DNA from: Rhizobium ruizarguesonis
GTDB taxonomy: Bacteria > Pseudomonadota > Alphaproteobacteria > Rhizobiales > Rhizobiaceae
Direction of reading: 5' to 3'
Length of the DNA stretch: 64,000 nucleotides
NCBI RefSeq assembly: GCF_012349115.1
Contig: NZ_PQIG01000071.1
Coordinates: 1-64,000 of the forward strand
Below the pieces are notes generated by a model. The model ran no database searches. It saw nothing but the letters and a program-made list of their open reading frames with translations, and was not told the origin of the DNA. Of the stretch, positions 17,819 to 26,593 are shown in pieces (position 1 is the first letter of the stretch; the number at the start of each line of letters is the position of its first letter). Position numbers and translations under genes: made by a program.

Positions 17819-18781
17819 TCAGGGAGGATTATCGCGAGTTTCCAGATGGCGATCGCCGCGCAGAAGGTTCGTCCAGGCCCGCGACACTTTCTCCGCGCCT
17901 GTGCCCCCGATATGGCAATCGTCGTAGCGGTCTTCTGCATCGAGTAACGCGTCAGAATTTACGCCCTCTCGGATACCATGGCCGCTTTTTGACAGGGCCA
18001 GTTGCGCCCGTACTACCGCATTGTCTGGAATATGCTCCTTGAAGCCGCCGTTGCTCGGTTCGAGGCATTTCGATGCGATCGAAATGTAAACGGGTGCTTC
18101 GACGCCGTGCTGACGCAACGTGTCAACCATCGACATGAAATGTTCCTGATAGGTCTCCGCAGTGGTGCCGATAACGAGGTCCTTCTCTCCTTGCACCCAG
18201 AGGACGCTCGTTATCCGGTAATCGGAACCCTGAAGCTGTTTCATTGTATCGACCAGCACAGGATTGAGGTCACCGCCTGTTGCCCATCGTGCGACCTCAG
18301 ATCCGGAATAGGCGAGAGCTGCGAGGATGACGCTGTCATTTTGTCCGGACGCGATCAAATTGTTCCCAAGAAGCGTCCAGTACTCTCCCTTGGTATCGGT
18401 CGATCCAAGAAGTGGCGACGCCGCGATGAAGCACCGTTTCTCAAAGACGTTTACAACGCGCGCGCCATATTTTGACCTGTACCGTTGTCCACCGTCGTTG
18501 GCCGCGTTCGATTGGCCAAGAATGAGTAAGACAGCAGTTCGGTCAGTCTGAATCGGGCAGGTCACAGGCGTTTTTGATTCATCCCCGGTGAGTCTTCCCT
18601 TGTCGTCGAAAGTATAACGACTTGGAGCCGCCGCCTTCTCTCCGCCAACCATTTTCCTCAGCGCGGAAAGTTGTGGCCAAGGAAAGATCTCATGTCTCGC
18701 GCTCATGCCGCCGAGAAAGTACATGGCGATCATGGCGGCCAGACCGGCTGCCATTGTGTTGCGCATGTCGTTATCTTTCAA
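17819..18781 (-). CDS. Sialate O-acetylesterase-like SGNH hydrolase, membrane-anchored
   Basis: This 320-residue protein has an N-terminal hydrophobic segment (MAAGLAAMIAMYFLGG), a LLILGQSNAAND block I with the catalytic Ser, an SGSEVARW region, VLWVQGEKD, and a late DDCHIGGTGAEK with Asp and His. This layout is that of the DUF303/SASA branch of SGNH esterases. It probably removes acetyl groups from a surface carbohydrate outside the cytoplasm. The ATG at 18766 is an alternative start. It stands alone. Confidence 0.78.
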   Translation of the reverse strand: MKDNDMRNTMAAGLAAMIAMYFLGGMSARHEIFPWPQLSALRKMVGGEKAAAPSRYTFDDKGRLTGDESKTPVTCPIQTDRTAVLLILGQSNAANDGGQRYRSKYGARVVNVFEKRCFIAASPLLGSTDTKGEYWTLLGNNLIASGQNDSVILAALAYSGSEVARWATGGDLNPVLVDTMKQLQGSDYRITSVLWVQGEKDLVIGTTAETYQEHFMSMVDTLRQHGVEAPVYISIASKCLEPSNGGFKEHIPDNAVVRAQLALSKSGHGIREGVNSDALLDAEDRYDDCHIGGTGAEKVSRAWTNLLRGDRHLETRDNPP

Positions 18782-19131
18782 ACATCATCCGATGCCATGG
18801 AGCCTATCGGACCGCTCAAGGCTGCTTCAGCCATGAGCGTTCCTTTGCGCCAGCCACATCTGCTTGCTTCGGGCATGATCTTTAAGAGAACGGGTCGTCG
18901 CGAAGATCGAGCCCCAATCGACGACTATTTAGCGTGGAGTCGCCGGAAACCTGTAAACTATAAGCCGGACCAGGGATTGCAATCATCCGGTTGGGTTAGA
19001 GATCGTGCCTGCTATGCAGCATGCAGTTCCATGGACAACACTCCCGATGTTCGTCACGCTTCTGCGGGGCGGGGCGGGCCAGGGCGTCGGGTTCCCCCAG
19101 GCGCCCTTGGCTTTATCACAAGGAATGGTGA
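18782..19131. other. Intergenic region, 350 bases
   Basis: No gene is supported on either strand. A short GC-rich run near 19063-19107 could act as the end of a transcript. The left part presumably contains the promoter of the esterase gene. Confidence 0.35.
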
Positions 19132-19824
19132 TCAAGCGGCCTTTGCCGCCGTCACGGCGGCGAGCAGAATGCCGGCGGTCTTAACCGATGAACCGGGGTT
19201 CTGCCCGGTAATCAGCAGGCCGTCCTTCACAGCATAGGACGACCAGTCGTCGCCGCTGGAATAGATGCCGCCGTTCTCCTTCAACATGTCCTCGACGAGG
19301 AACGGCACCACCTGGGTCAGACCGACGCCGTCTTCCTCGGAGTTCTTGAAGCCGGTGACTTGTCTGCCCTGGACCAGCGGCGTACCGTCGGCAGCCTTGA
19401 CGTGGCGCAGCACACCCGGGGCATGGCAGACAAAGGCGACGGGCTTGCCGGCCTGATAGAGCGATTGGATGAGGGCGATCGAATTCTTGTCTTCCGCCAG
19501 ATCCCAAAGCGGGCCATGGCCGCCCGGATAAAACACGGCGTCGTAATCTTCGGGAGAGACCGAAGCGAGCTTCACGGTCGAGGCGAGCACGGCCTGGGCA
19601 TCCGGGTCGGCATGGAAGCGGCGGGTCTGGTCGGTCTGGAAGCTCGGTTCGTCGCTCTTCGGGTCGAGCGGCGGCTGTCCGCCCTTCGGCGATGCGACGG
19701 TGATGTCGGCGCCGGCTTCGAGGAAGGCATAATAGGGGGCGGCAAATTCTTCGAGCCAGAAGCCGGTCTTCCGGCCGGTATTGCCCAGTTGGTCGTGCGA
19801 GGTGAGAACCATGAGGATTTTCAT
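19132..19824 (-). CDS. DJ-1/PfpI-family protein (Hsp31-like)
   Basis: This 230-residue class I glutamine-amidotransferase-fold protein has the nucleophile elbow AFVCHAPGVL with Cys133-His134, an EE pair at 25-26, and FYPGGHGPLWDL. These match Hsp31/HchA-like proteins, which have been described as chaperones, glyoxalase III-type enzymes or protein deglycases. It is divergent from the following LysR gene, whose product may control it. Confidence 0.85.
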   Translation of the reverse strand: MKILMVLTSHDQLGNTGRKTGFWLEEFAAPYYAFLEAGADITVASPKGGQPPLDPKSDEPSFQTDQTRRFHADPDAQAVLASTVKLASVSPEDYDAVFYPGGHGPLWDLAEDKNSIALIQSLYQAGKPVAFVCHAPGVLRHVKAADGTPLVQGRQVTGFKNSEEDGVGLTQVVPFLVEDMLKENGGIYSSGDDWSSYAVKDGLLITGQNPGSSVKTAGILLAAVTAAKAA

Positions 19825-19945
19825 CTGGAGATCCTTTCGAGACAGATGTGATCGGTTGATTTCGATGAGGGGATCATGCCTCGGCGGCTCTCATTCCGGA
19901 AATTTATTTCTTTGATTTCAGTTATGCGTTCAGCAATATATCTGG

Positions 19946-20878
19946 ATGAAGTACGACCTCAACCTCCTGCCTGTTTTCGTGGCGCTCATGGAAGAGCGCA
20001 ATGTCACGCGTGCGGCCGAACAACTGGGCATGACGCAGCCGGCCGTCTCCAACGCCTTGAACCGCCTTCGCGAGACATTGCGCGATCCGCTCTTCATCCG
20101 CGAGCGCTACGGCATGAGGCCGACTGAGATGGCAGAGACACTTGCTCCGGTGATCCGCGGGGCCTTGGCGAGCCTCGATGACGGCATTCTCGGCCAGCAG
20201 GCGTTCGATCCGGCGCGGGCGACACGGCAGTTCACCATCGCCCCGAACAGTTACGTCGAGTTTGTCTTGATGCCGGTGATCGTGGCGCGGCTGCGCGAAT
20301 GCGCTCCCGGGATCAGGCTGCGCCTGACACCCTTCGGCAATGATCTGGCCGAGACCGGCGCGATATCCGGGGCGACCGAAATGGTGATCGGCCGGATCGT
20401 CGAGCCGCCTGATAACATGGTCGTGCAGCATCTCATGGATGATGGATTGGCCTGTGTCGTGCGCAAAGATCATCCCGAGATCGCCGAAAGCATCTCCGAG
20501 GAACAGTATCAGCGGCTGCGGCATGTGAACGTGCTTCCGCCCGGCCGGATGCGCGTCGGCCTGTTCCAGATGCTGCAGCAGGCCGGTCTCAGGCGCGACG
20601 TCTCGGTCTCCGTCACCCATTTCCTGGCGGTCCCGGAAATGGTGGCCGTCACCGACTATTGCGCGACGCTGCCCCGGCTGATCTGCCATCGCCTTGCCCG
20701 CGACCCGCGTCTCAAAGTCCTGCCCGCGCCGGTCGATCTCGGCAGCTTCCCGGTAGAGCTGGCATGGCATGTCCGTTATCGAAACGATCCGGCTCATCGG
20801 TGGTTGAGGTCATTGATATCAGAGGTGGCAAAGGAAATCTCCGACGCTGCGGTGGCAGAAGCGATGGCTGGAAATTGA
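19946..20878 (+). CDS. LysR-family transcriptional regulator
   Basis: This 310-residue protein begins with MKYDLNLLPVFVALMEERNV and an HTH containing MTQPAVSNALNRLR, as in the NodD/SyrM/NahR-like branch. The C-terminal half is a ligand-binding domain. It is divergent across about 120 bases from the DJ-1-like gene. No nod-box-like operator was recognised, so there is no reason to link it to nodulation. Confidence 0.85.
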   Translation: MKYDLNLLPVFVALMEERNVTRAAEQLGMTQPAVSNALNRLRETLRDPLFIRERYGMRPTEMAETLAPVIRGALASLDDGILGQQAFDPARATRQFTIAPNSYVEFVLMPVIVARLRECAPGIRLRLTPFGNDLAETGAISGATEMVIGRIVEPPDNMVVQHLMDDGLACVVRKDHPEIAESISEEQYQRLRHVNVLPPGRMRVGLFQMLQQAGLRRDVSVSVTHFLAVPEMVAVTDYCATLPRLICHRLARDPRLKVLPAPVDLGSFPVELAWHVRYRNDPAHRWLRSLISEVAKEISDAAVAEAMAGN

Positions 20879-20980
20879 GAGCGCGAGTTCGAACCTCGGC
20901 GAGGCTTTCATGGGCGAAATCGTGGGGGCAAAAGTCGGTGTTGATGGGCGCCCAGTCATGTCAGGATACGTCGCTGTTCG

Positions 20981-21091
20981 GGCGACATCGTCTACATGCC
21001 GAAGGGCGAGAGCGTGACGATCCGCTCGCATGAGGATGGCGCGCTCACCGCCTATGTCACCTATCCTCATTGGCGTCCGGCGCATGCTTGA
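20981..21091 (+). pseudogene. 3' tail of a cupin gene
   Basis: The frame reads GDIVYMPKGESVTIRSHEDG, ALTAYVTYPHWRPAHA, stop. The complete cupin gene at 33414 ends GEIVYMPKGEAVTIRSHDEG, ALTAYVTYPHWRQAHA. About 36 codons survive and everything upstream is missing. It is a remnant of a close paralogue. Confidence 0.85.
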
Positions 21092-21130
21092 GGCGACGGT
21101 GCATTGCTGATTGCCGGTCGCGGCCGAACC

Positions 21131-21198
21131 TCAGGGCATCGGCGGCATCTTTTCGAAGTTCGCCACATCCGGGTCGAGCCGCTCCCGGGCATTGCCTC
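21131..21198 (-). pseudogene. 3' tail of a GFA-family gene
   Basis: The minus strand reads ARERLDPDVANFEKMPPMP and then a stop. The complete GFA gene at 44143 ends AWDRVDPAVPKFETMPPM. Only about 22 codons remain. It lies 40 bases from the cupin tail and points towards it, so two unrelated 3' ends meet here. Confidence 0.7.
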
Positions 21199-21237
21199 CC
21201 ACTGCGACCGGGAAACCGCTCCGGTCCGTGACGGGAT

Positions 21238-22050
21238 TTAGGGCCGGTTTCCTTTCAGCGCTTCCACAAAACGGATGACGTCACCGACCATTCTATCATT
21301 CAAGATATCGTTGTGACCCGCACCGTCATAGATCAACATCCGCTTGGGCTCGGGTGCGATGCGGTACAACGCCTGCCCTGAAGAAAGCGGGATGCTATCA
21401 TCAAGCCGGCCGTGGAGGAACAACTTCGGTTGTCTTACTTTGCCTATGTTGAGGTCCGAGCGAAAGGGATCCTTGAGAAGAACCTCGACCGGGAGGAGCG
21501 GATAATGCGTCTGCGCAACCGACAGTACCGACAGGTACGGAGACACAAGAATGACGCCCGCGGCCGGCCTCTTCGCGGCGGTATTCACGGCGACGCCAGT
21601 GCCAAGTGACCGGCCCAGCACAATGATCTCGCTTCCGCCGTGTGCCGAAAGCCAGTCGAACGCGGCGATCCCGTCTGTCAGCAGGCCCTGCTCGCTGGGG
21701 GAGCCGGTCGATCCGGGATAGCCGCGATAGGAAATCGCCAGCAATCCAATCCTCCGCGTGGTCAGCGCCTGGGCGAGAAACGCGTAATTGCCGAGGCGGT
21801 CACCGTTTCCGAAAAAGAGGAGCACGCAGGGCTTGTCGCTGTCGCCCTGGCTGTACAGTCCCTGAAGCATCTCTCCGTCGGGCGTCTTGATGTGGACCGT
21901 CTCGCCCCAACTCGCGTGCTCCGGAGCAGGTGTGGCGCCGGCTCCGGGGTAAAGCAGGGCTCGCTGAGACAGATAGATCAAACCCACGAGCGCCACGTAG
22001 GCGACGACCGCCATCAGCGGCAAGATCAGCAAATACCGTGTAGCGCTCAC
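21238..22050 (-). CDS. Alpha/beta hydrolase with N-terminal membrane anchor
   Basis: The protein has a membrane segment (YLLILPLMAVVAYVALVGLI) and an ALLYPGAG motif. An oxyanion region and nucleophile elbow follow in VLGRSLGTG, with Asp in GRLDDSIP and His in GAGHND. This is the layout of BEM46/YfhR-like serine hydrolases. A GTG at 22050 puts the membrane anchor at the N-terminus. The frame continues to an ATG at 22275, but those 75 residues look non-native and overlap the next gene. The start is uncertain and the substrate unknown. Confidence 0.75.
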   Translation of the reverse strand: MSATRYLLILPLMAVVAYVALVGLIYLSQRALLYPGAGATPAPEHASWGETVHIKTPDGEMLQGLYSQGDSDKPCVLLFFGNGDRLGNYAFLAQALTTRRIGLLAISYRGYPGSTGSPSEQGLLTDGIAAFDWLSAHGGSEIIVLGRSLGTGVAVNTAAKRPAAGVILVSPYLSVLSVAQTHYPLLPVEVLLKDPFRSDLNIGKVRQPKLFLHGRLDDSIPLSSGQALYRIAPEPKRMLIYDGAGHNDILNDRMVGDVIRFVEALKGNRP

Positions 22051-22249
22051 GACAGACTGTACCCACCGGTTTGGCAATGACCAGAACGCTTGCGGCAACC
22101 GCGGGCCGTTGCGGCGTGGTGTGCTCAGCGCAGCGCCAATATAGGCACAAAGCGTTCCTATGGAGAAGAGGCTCGAGAAACGAGGATCGTGCTCGTCCTG
22201 TTGATCGCCAACTGTTCGCCGTAACCTAGCAGCGCCTTTCCGGCAGTGC

Positions 22250-22570
22250 TCAAGATGAGATCGCGGCAACAGCAATCAGGGTGACAAAGACGCTGAGCGG
22301 CGCAAGATGTGCATGGTCGCGGTGGCGGAGAACAGTGAAAACCGCAGCCGCGATGATGACCGCCCCAAGCGCCACGCCGACAAAGCGGCTGACAGGAAGC
22401 GCAATCAGGACGGCGCTCAAAATTTCCAGTCCACCCGTCACGATACCCCACCAGCGCGGATAGCCCCACCGGGCGAAATCGCTTCGCGTCCCCGACGTGC
22501 CGATCGTGTTGACAAGGCCTGCGCCGGAGAATGCGACAACCAGGAACCAGATTGAAAGAACGTGAACCAT
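22250..22570 (-). CDS. DoxX-like small membrane protein
   Basis: This 106-residue protein has four predicted membrane helices, with GYPRWWGIVTGGLEILSAVL in the centre and AALG-type small residues. This is the pattern of DoxX-like (DUF4345/DoxX_2) proteins. It ends the run of two small membrane proteins and follows the DUF4267 gene by a single base. Function is unknown; the pair is probably controlled by the divergent TetR protein. Confidence 0.75.
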   Translation of the reverse strand: MVHVLSIWFLVVAFSGAGLVNTIGTSGTRSDFARWGYPRWWGIVTGGLEILSAVLIALPVSRFVGVALGAVIIAAAVFTVLRHRDHAHLAPLSVFVTLIAVAAISS

Positions 22571-22571
22571 C

Positions 22572-22952
22572 TTAGTGCGCCCCGATCATCATGGGGATGG
22601 CGACCAGGACCATGATCACCGCCGTGAGGCCGTGAATGCCGAAGGCGCTTTTGGTGGAACCTTTCGCTGCGAGAATGAGCAGCATGTCGCCCACAGGGAT
22701 CATCGCTTCGATCAAAAGCACGATGCCGGCCTCGCGTTCTGCACCCCACATCATGAACGCCAGCACGAGCAATCCCGCGACGATATCGCGAACGCCCTTG
22801 AGGCGGAGCCACCAAGCGACGTTTGGGCCATCTTCGGGAAGCGGCAGGCCGAAACTGCGCATCATGGTCGTCGGGCTGGCAATATAGCCAGTGCCGATTG
22901 CGATAATAGCGAGGGCGAGCAGCAACCCGGCCCCGTTGGCAAACCAAAGCAT
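22572..22952 (-). CDS. DUF4267-like small membrane protein
   Basis: This 126-residue protein has four hydrophobic helices and the conserved words GTGYIASPTTMMRSFGLP and RLKGVRDIVAGLL. Those recall DUF4267 proteins, which are often found beside TetR genes and DoxX-like genes. It is first in a two-gene unit and starts about 30 bases from two matched inverted repeats, so it is the likely TetR-repressed gene. Confidence 0.72.
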   Translation of the reverse strand: MLWFANGAGLLLALAIIAIGTGYIASPTTMMRSFGLPLPEDGPNVAWWLRLKGVRDIVAGLLVLAFMMWGAEREAGIVLLIEAMIPVGDMLLILAAKGSTKSAFGIHGLTAVIMVLVAIPMMIGAH

Positions 22953-22982
22953 GAGACGATCCTTCTATCGTGGATACAAAAA

Positions 22983-23018
22983 CTAGCACTGCTAGGTAAA
23001 ATGCATTAGCATTGCTAG
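22983..23018. promoter_or_regulatory. Tandem TetR-type operators
   Basis: Two 13-base palindromes, ctagcactgctag and ttagcattgctag, have centres 23 bases apart in the space between the divergent DUF4267 and TetR genes. The shared core TAGCA-N-TGCTA makes this a strong candidate for autoregulation and for repression of the membrane-protein pair. It is seen directly in the sequence; binding is inferred. Confidence 0.7.
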
Positions 23019-23079
23019 TTAGTCAAGCATTGGTATAATCTTTGATGTGCTGGGCCTGCAGGGGAATGGGGATTGAGCA

Positions 23080-23676
23080 ATGGGGATCGCAGAGCGAAAA
23101 AGCCGGGAAAGGGCAGGGCGCGAAGAGCGCATTGTCGCGGCAGCACGTGCCGTCGCGGAGAGCGAAGGATGGGATGCCGTGACGATCCGCCGCCTGGCCA
23201 AGGAGATCGAATACAGCCAGCCAATCCTCTATTCGCATTTCGCGAACAGGGACGCCATCGTTGCCGCGGTTGCAGTCGAGGGCTTCAAGGAGCTCGCAAC
23301 CGTTCTTCGGGAAGCGGCAGGCGGGGCGAACGGGCAACGAGAGTCCCTCATGGATGTCGCCATGGCCTATTTTGCCTTCGCACTCAGTCGCCCGGCACTC
23401 TACGAGGCCATGTTTATCCTGCCGACCCAACTGCAGTTCGCCGAGGCTGAAACGAGATCGGAACTTCGGGCCGGTTTCGACGCCATTGCAGCAGCCGTGT
23501 CGCCGTTCTGTGCCGATGTGGAGATCGTGACCGAGACCTTCTGGGCAGCCCTGCATGGGCTTGCCGAGCTCGAACGTTCAGGCCGCATTCGGCCCGGCAT
23601 GCGCGACAAACGCATCGCGCTTGTTGTTCAGGCGATCGTGGATGCAGGAGGAAACGCGCCTGGCCGTGGCGAATGA
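23080..23676 (+). CDS. TetR-family regulator
   Basis: This 198-residue protein has an N-terminal HTH at about residues 14-60 (VTIRRLAKEIEYSQPILYSHF) and a WHG-type ligand-binding C-terminal domain with ETFWAALHGLAELERSGRI. It is divergent from the DUF4267/DoxX-like pair, with two matched palindromes between them. The ligand is unknown. Confidence 0.88.
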   Translation: MGIAERKSRERAGREERIVAAARAVAESEGWDAVTIRRLAKEIEYSQPILYSHFANRDAIVAAVAVEGFKELATVLREAAGGANGQRESLMDVAMAYFAFALSRPALYEAMFILPTQLQFAEAETRSELRAGFDAIAAAVSPFCADVEIVTETFWAALHGLAELERSGRIRPGMRDKRIALVVQAIVDAGGNAPGRGE

Positions 23677-23783
23677 CATTCCGTCGGATGACGCAACGGC
23701 TACCGGATGTGGACCGCGCATCTTTAACGGAGAGCCGTCGCCGATCATGACCGGATACATCGCTGCCCTTGTCCAGACGCCAC

Positions 23784-23884
23784 CCCACGCTCCGTCCTCC
23801 TCGGGCTTGACCCGAGTATCCACTCTCGTCTCGATCAGCCGCCGGCATGGATCCCAGGCTCAAGGCCTGGAATCACGGAGTGGG
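23784..23884. repeat. Rhizobial intergenic inverted repeat
   Basis: The ends cccacgctccgt and acggagtggg pair, and the inner tcgggcttgacccgag is itself palindromic, as is ccaggctcaaggcctgg. The composition is that of the common rhizobial palindromic repeats whose RNA would fold into a cruciform. Related versions occur at 47952-47995 and in degraded form near 12621. It fills most of the 23677-23970 gap. Confidence 0.7.
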
Positions 23885-23970
23885 CCGTCTTGGCCGGATC
23901 CCCAGGATTTCGTTTCAGCCTCACGCAATCGAGACGAAATAGACACGCCTATGCATAAGGAAAGACACCG

Positions 23971-24441
23971 ATGCCGAAAGCGTTCCTGAACCCGCATATG
24001 CGACTGAGCTTCATAGCAATTCTTGCTTTATTGGTTATGGGTCTAAGGCCAGCAGCCGGATTGCCGCGATGCCCTCCTCAGGATGAACTGCTGGCGAAAG
24101 CGGAGATCGTGGTTGAGGCGCGCGTGAAATCGCTCTCGATCGGCGAATCCGGCTTGCTGCTGACAGAAAATTTTCCGTCGCGGATGGTGAGGGCAGATTT
24201 GGAGATCAAGAGAGTTATCAAAGGCAAATTCCTGGGAAATGAGGCGACAGTGTACGGCACCCTGTATCCCCCAGGGCCTTTCATGGAGTTGACCGCGATG
24301 GCGTTATCTTACGGTTTCGATGACCGTGACACCTTCGAATGGGAGCTTTCGCGCCACGAAATCGGTGATGATGTGGCGTTGTTTTCAATGAACGCCTGCA
24401 ACTATCGCAAATTCCCCGACTGGGCAGTTGGTCCCCGCTGA
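23971..24441 (+). CDS. Small exported protein, unknown
   Basis: This 156-residue protein has a hydrophobic N-terminal segment (MRLSFIAILALLVMGLRPAAG) likely to be a signal peptide, possibly starting at the internal ATG at 23998. The mature part has CPPQDELLAKAEIVVEARV, a pattern found in small secreted proteins with an OB-like domain, and a single late Cys. The start has AAGGAAAG upstream. Function is unknown. Confidence 0.6.
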   Translation: MPKAFLNPHMRLSFIAILALLVMGLRPAAGLPRCPPQDELLAKAEIVVEARVKSLSIGESGLLLTENFPSRMVRADLEIKRVIKGKFLGNEATVYGTLYPPGPFMELTAMALSYGFDDRDTFEWELSRHEIGDDVALFSMNACNYRKFPDWAVGPR

Positions 24442-24476
24442 TCGACGGTGCCACATCGCAATTGGCGCATGTCGGC

Positions 24477-25055
24477 TCAGAGTCGCTTTCGCCGCATCTG
24501 CGTGACGCTTCGCCAGACGGCCGACACGAGGAAGTAGAAGGCGCCGAGGCCGGCATAGCCGGCGATGTTGGCGATGGAGGGTGGCTCCGGTATTTGCGCC
24601 TGGGCGATGAAGAACGCGCCTGCCACGGCGGATTGGCCGCCGCTGAGGATCATCGCCCACTGGCCGCCATTGGTCCTCCAGCGCCGGACAGCGGTTCCAA
24701 GCTGCAGCAGGCCGGAAAAGATGGCCCAGAGGCCAAAGACGCCGAGAACCCAGTTCATGCTCATCGTCAGGGCGACGATCACGGCAGCGGTCGTCACCGC
24801 GCTGACGGCGACGTTGATCGCCTGGCTGCGGTTGTTTGCCAAGCCGTCACTGCGCGCTGCGTCGATGAGGTTGGCGGCGGCATCCCACGCCGGGTAGAGG
24901 ATCAGCAAGGCCGCGGCGACGGCAAGAGACTGGCGGCCGGCCGTCAAGGCTGCGGCGACCCAGATGGCGGAAAAGGCTGCCCGCGTGAAGTAATAGCGCG
25001 TCAGCCACTCTTCCCTGTCGCCAGACGCGACGGTGGTTTGATCGGTAGTTATCAT
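24477..25055 (-). CDS. DUF308/HdeD-like membrane protein
   Basis: This 192-residue protein has about six membrane helices in three hairpins (AAFSAIWVAAALTAG, NVAVSAVTTAAVIVALTM, WVLGVFGLWAIFSGLLQLG). The last of these resembles HdeD/DUF308 proteins. AGGAAAGAG lies directly before the ATG at 25055, which is preferred over a frame 18 codons longer. The 236 bases up to the next gene contain nothing recognisable. Function is unknown. Confidence 0.7.
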   Translation of the reverse strand: MITTDQTTVASGDREEWLTRYYFTRAAFSAIWVAAALTAGRQSLAVAAALLILYPAWDAAANLIDAARSDGLANNRSQAINVAVSAVTTAAVIVALTMSMNWVLGVFGLWAIFSGLLQLGTAVRRWRTNGGQWAMILSGGQSAVAGAFFIAQAQIPEPPSIANIAGYAGLGAFYFLVSAVWRSVTQMRRKRL

Positions 25056-25291
25056 GATCTCTTTCCTGTGTGTGATGGTGTTGGTCTGATAGGGGCGGCT
25101 CACCGTCATCTGCGGCGGCGTCCGTCATCGCGATTGGATTTCCAGGGCTTTCGGAACCGCCCCGGCACCGCCGGGCTGCTGTCGAGACGACGTTCTCCGT
25201 CGTTCGGGTCGATCGCCTGCAGGTCAGGCGGTATTCGCTGGTAAATCGCCGGTCGAACCGGGGGCGGCCCGGACGACCGGCGACGACGTGG

Positions 25292-25921
25292 TCACATGGG
25301 CGGGACCACGCCATTCTTTCCGACAAGCACCTGATGGGCGAGGGGGCCTGAGGCAGCCTTTTCGGCGGGGATGAAGACGACGGCGCCGGGAATGAGATCG
25401 TCATTGGTGGCCGGAGCGATGGTCACGACCGGCGTGCCGTCCGGAATGGCGATCTTCTTTTCCTTGCCGTGATAGGAGACGGTGACGGTGCGGCCGTCGA
25501 CGCCCTTGACGGCGTCGGCGACGGTCGCATTGGTCATACTGCTGTTGGGCTTGAGGTCCCAGCCGTAGCTGCCTTCACCCGCACCCTTCATCGCCGGCGG
25601 GAAGATCAGCACTTCAAGCGCGCCGTCGCCGCCGCCTGCGCTCGGCAGCGATGCGATGCCGACGAAGTCGCCCGGCTTGATGTCGGTGACCGCAGCATTT
25701 GCGACGCTCGCCAGTTTCCAGCCATCGGCAAGCGTCACATCCACGGTCTCTCCCTCGCGGGTCTTCACCTTGAGAGCGGAGCCGCTGTAGCTGACGATGC
25801 TGCCCCTGACATGGATCTGCTCGGGTTTCTGGTCTTCGGCATGGACAGGCGCCGCCGGAACGGCCGCCGACGCGACGGCGGTGAGCCCCAGGAGGAGGGC
25901 GGGGAGGATGTTCTTGATCAT
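25292..25921 (-). CDS. Periplasmic protein with DUF5666-like beta repeats
   Basis: This 209-residue protein has a clear signal peptide (MIKNILPALLLGLTAVASAAVPAAPVHA). Two similar beta-rich halves each contain a V-x-V-x-(T/S)-x-x-G pattern (SALKVKTREGETVDVTL and GRTVTVSYHGKEKKIAI). This resembles OB-like DUF5666 proteins. The upstream CTAC-N6-GTAG site matches one in front of the TetR gene, so it is probably a TetR target. The molecular role is unknown. Confidence 0.65.
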   Translation of the reverse strand: MIKNILPALLLGLTAVASAAVPAAPVHAEDQKPEQIHVRGSIVSYSGSALKVKTREGETVDVTLADGWKLASVANAAVTDIKPGDFVGIASLPSAGGGDGALEVLIFPPAMKGAGEGSYGWDLKPNSSMTNATVADAVKGVDGRTVTVSYHGKEKKIAIPDGTPVVTIAPATNDDLIPGAVVFIPAEKAASGPLAHQVLVGKNGVVPPM

Positions 25922-25931
25922 GTCGTTCTTC

Positions 25932-25945
25932 CTACTAGTTGGTAG
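25932..25945. promoter_or_regulatory. TetR-type operator, site A
   Basis: The inverted repeat ctactagttggtag (CTAC-N6-GTAG) lies 10 bases upstream of the DUF5666-like start. The same half-sites and spacing occur in front of the TetR gene at 26594-26607. Confidence 0.6.
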
Positions 25946-25993
25946 TTTCGCTGAACGTCGTTGTCGCTCCGGGCTTTTATTCCGCCCGGAACT

Positions 25994-26584
25994 TTATCGA
26001 GCGGCGGTCGGAGTGAGCCGCTGCAAGGTGGGGGCCAGAATGGTGGCGAAGACCTCCGGGGTCCCGTAAGCACGGGCTGAAAGCATGGCGCCGTGGACGG
26101 AGGCCATGAAGGCTTCAGCCTCGACGCGCGGTTCGCTCGACAGTTTCAACCTGCCGTCCTTCAAGCCTCGCTCCATCACCGAGGTCAGCCATGTCGAAGC
26201 AAAGCGGAAGAAAGCCTTGACCTCGGCTGCGACCTCCGGCGGCAGCGCCGGCAGTTCGCTTGCCAGAAGGGCGCAGACGCAAAACGGCCGGCTGGCGTCC
26301 TCGATGCACTGGGCCCAGTGGCCCGCATAGGCTTGGAGGAGTGCCAGAGGATCCCGCACCTGTCGCTCCAGGCCGGCGATACCCGCCTCCGCATCTTCGC
26401 GATATCGCACGACAAGCGTGCGGACCAGGTCGGTCTTGCTGGGAAAATGGTGATGGATGCTGGCCTTGCGGATGCCGACGACGGCAGCAATATCGGCATA
26501 GCTGAAGCCGTTATAGCCTCCGGTCATGATCAATGCTCGGGCAGAAGTCAGGATCTCGTCGGACGTCGTCGAAAGATTGCTCAT
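25994..26584 (-). CDS. TetR-family regulator
   Basis: This 196-residue protein has an HTH at about residues 20-60 (YADIAAVVGIRKASIHHHF) and an all-helical C-terminal domain with PFCVCALLASELPALP, common in the YcdC/AcrR-like group. It is the second gene on this strand, upstream of the DUF5666-like gene. Matched operators in front of both imply autoregulation and control of the neighbour. Confidence 0.87.
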   Translation of the reverse strand: MSNLSTTSDEILTSARALIMTGGYNGFSYADIAAVVGIRKASIHHHFPSKTDLVRTLVVRYREDAEAGIAGLERQVRDPLALLQAYAGHWAQCIEDASRPFCVCALLASELPALPPEVAAEVKAFFRFASTWLTSVMERGLKDGRLKLSSEPRVEAEAFMASVHGAMLSARAYGTPEVFATILAPTLQRLTPTAAR

Positions 26585-26593
26585 GGCTCTTAT

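Noticed and set aside
19946..20878. A nodD-type nodulation regulator
   Set aside because: The protein belongs to the same broad LysR branch, but no nod box or nodulation gene is present and its neighbour is a DJ-1-like gene.
22051..22275. The N-terminal extension of the alpha/beta hydrolase
   Set aside because: The added 75 residues precede a good membrane anchor, look unlike the family and overlap the DoxX-like gene. A GTG start is more likely, though not proven.
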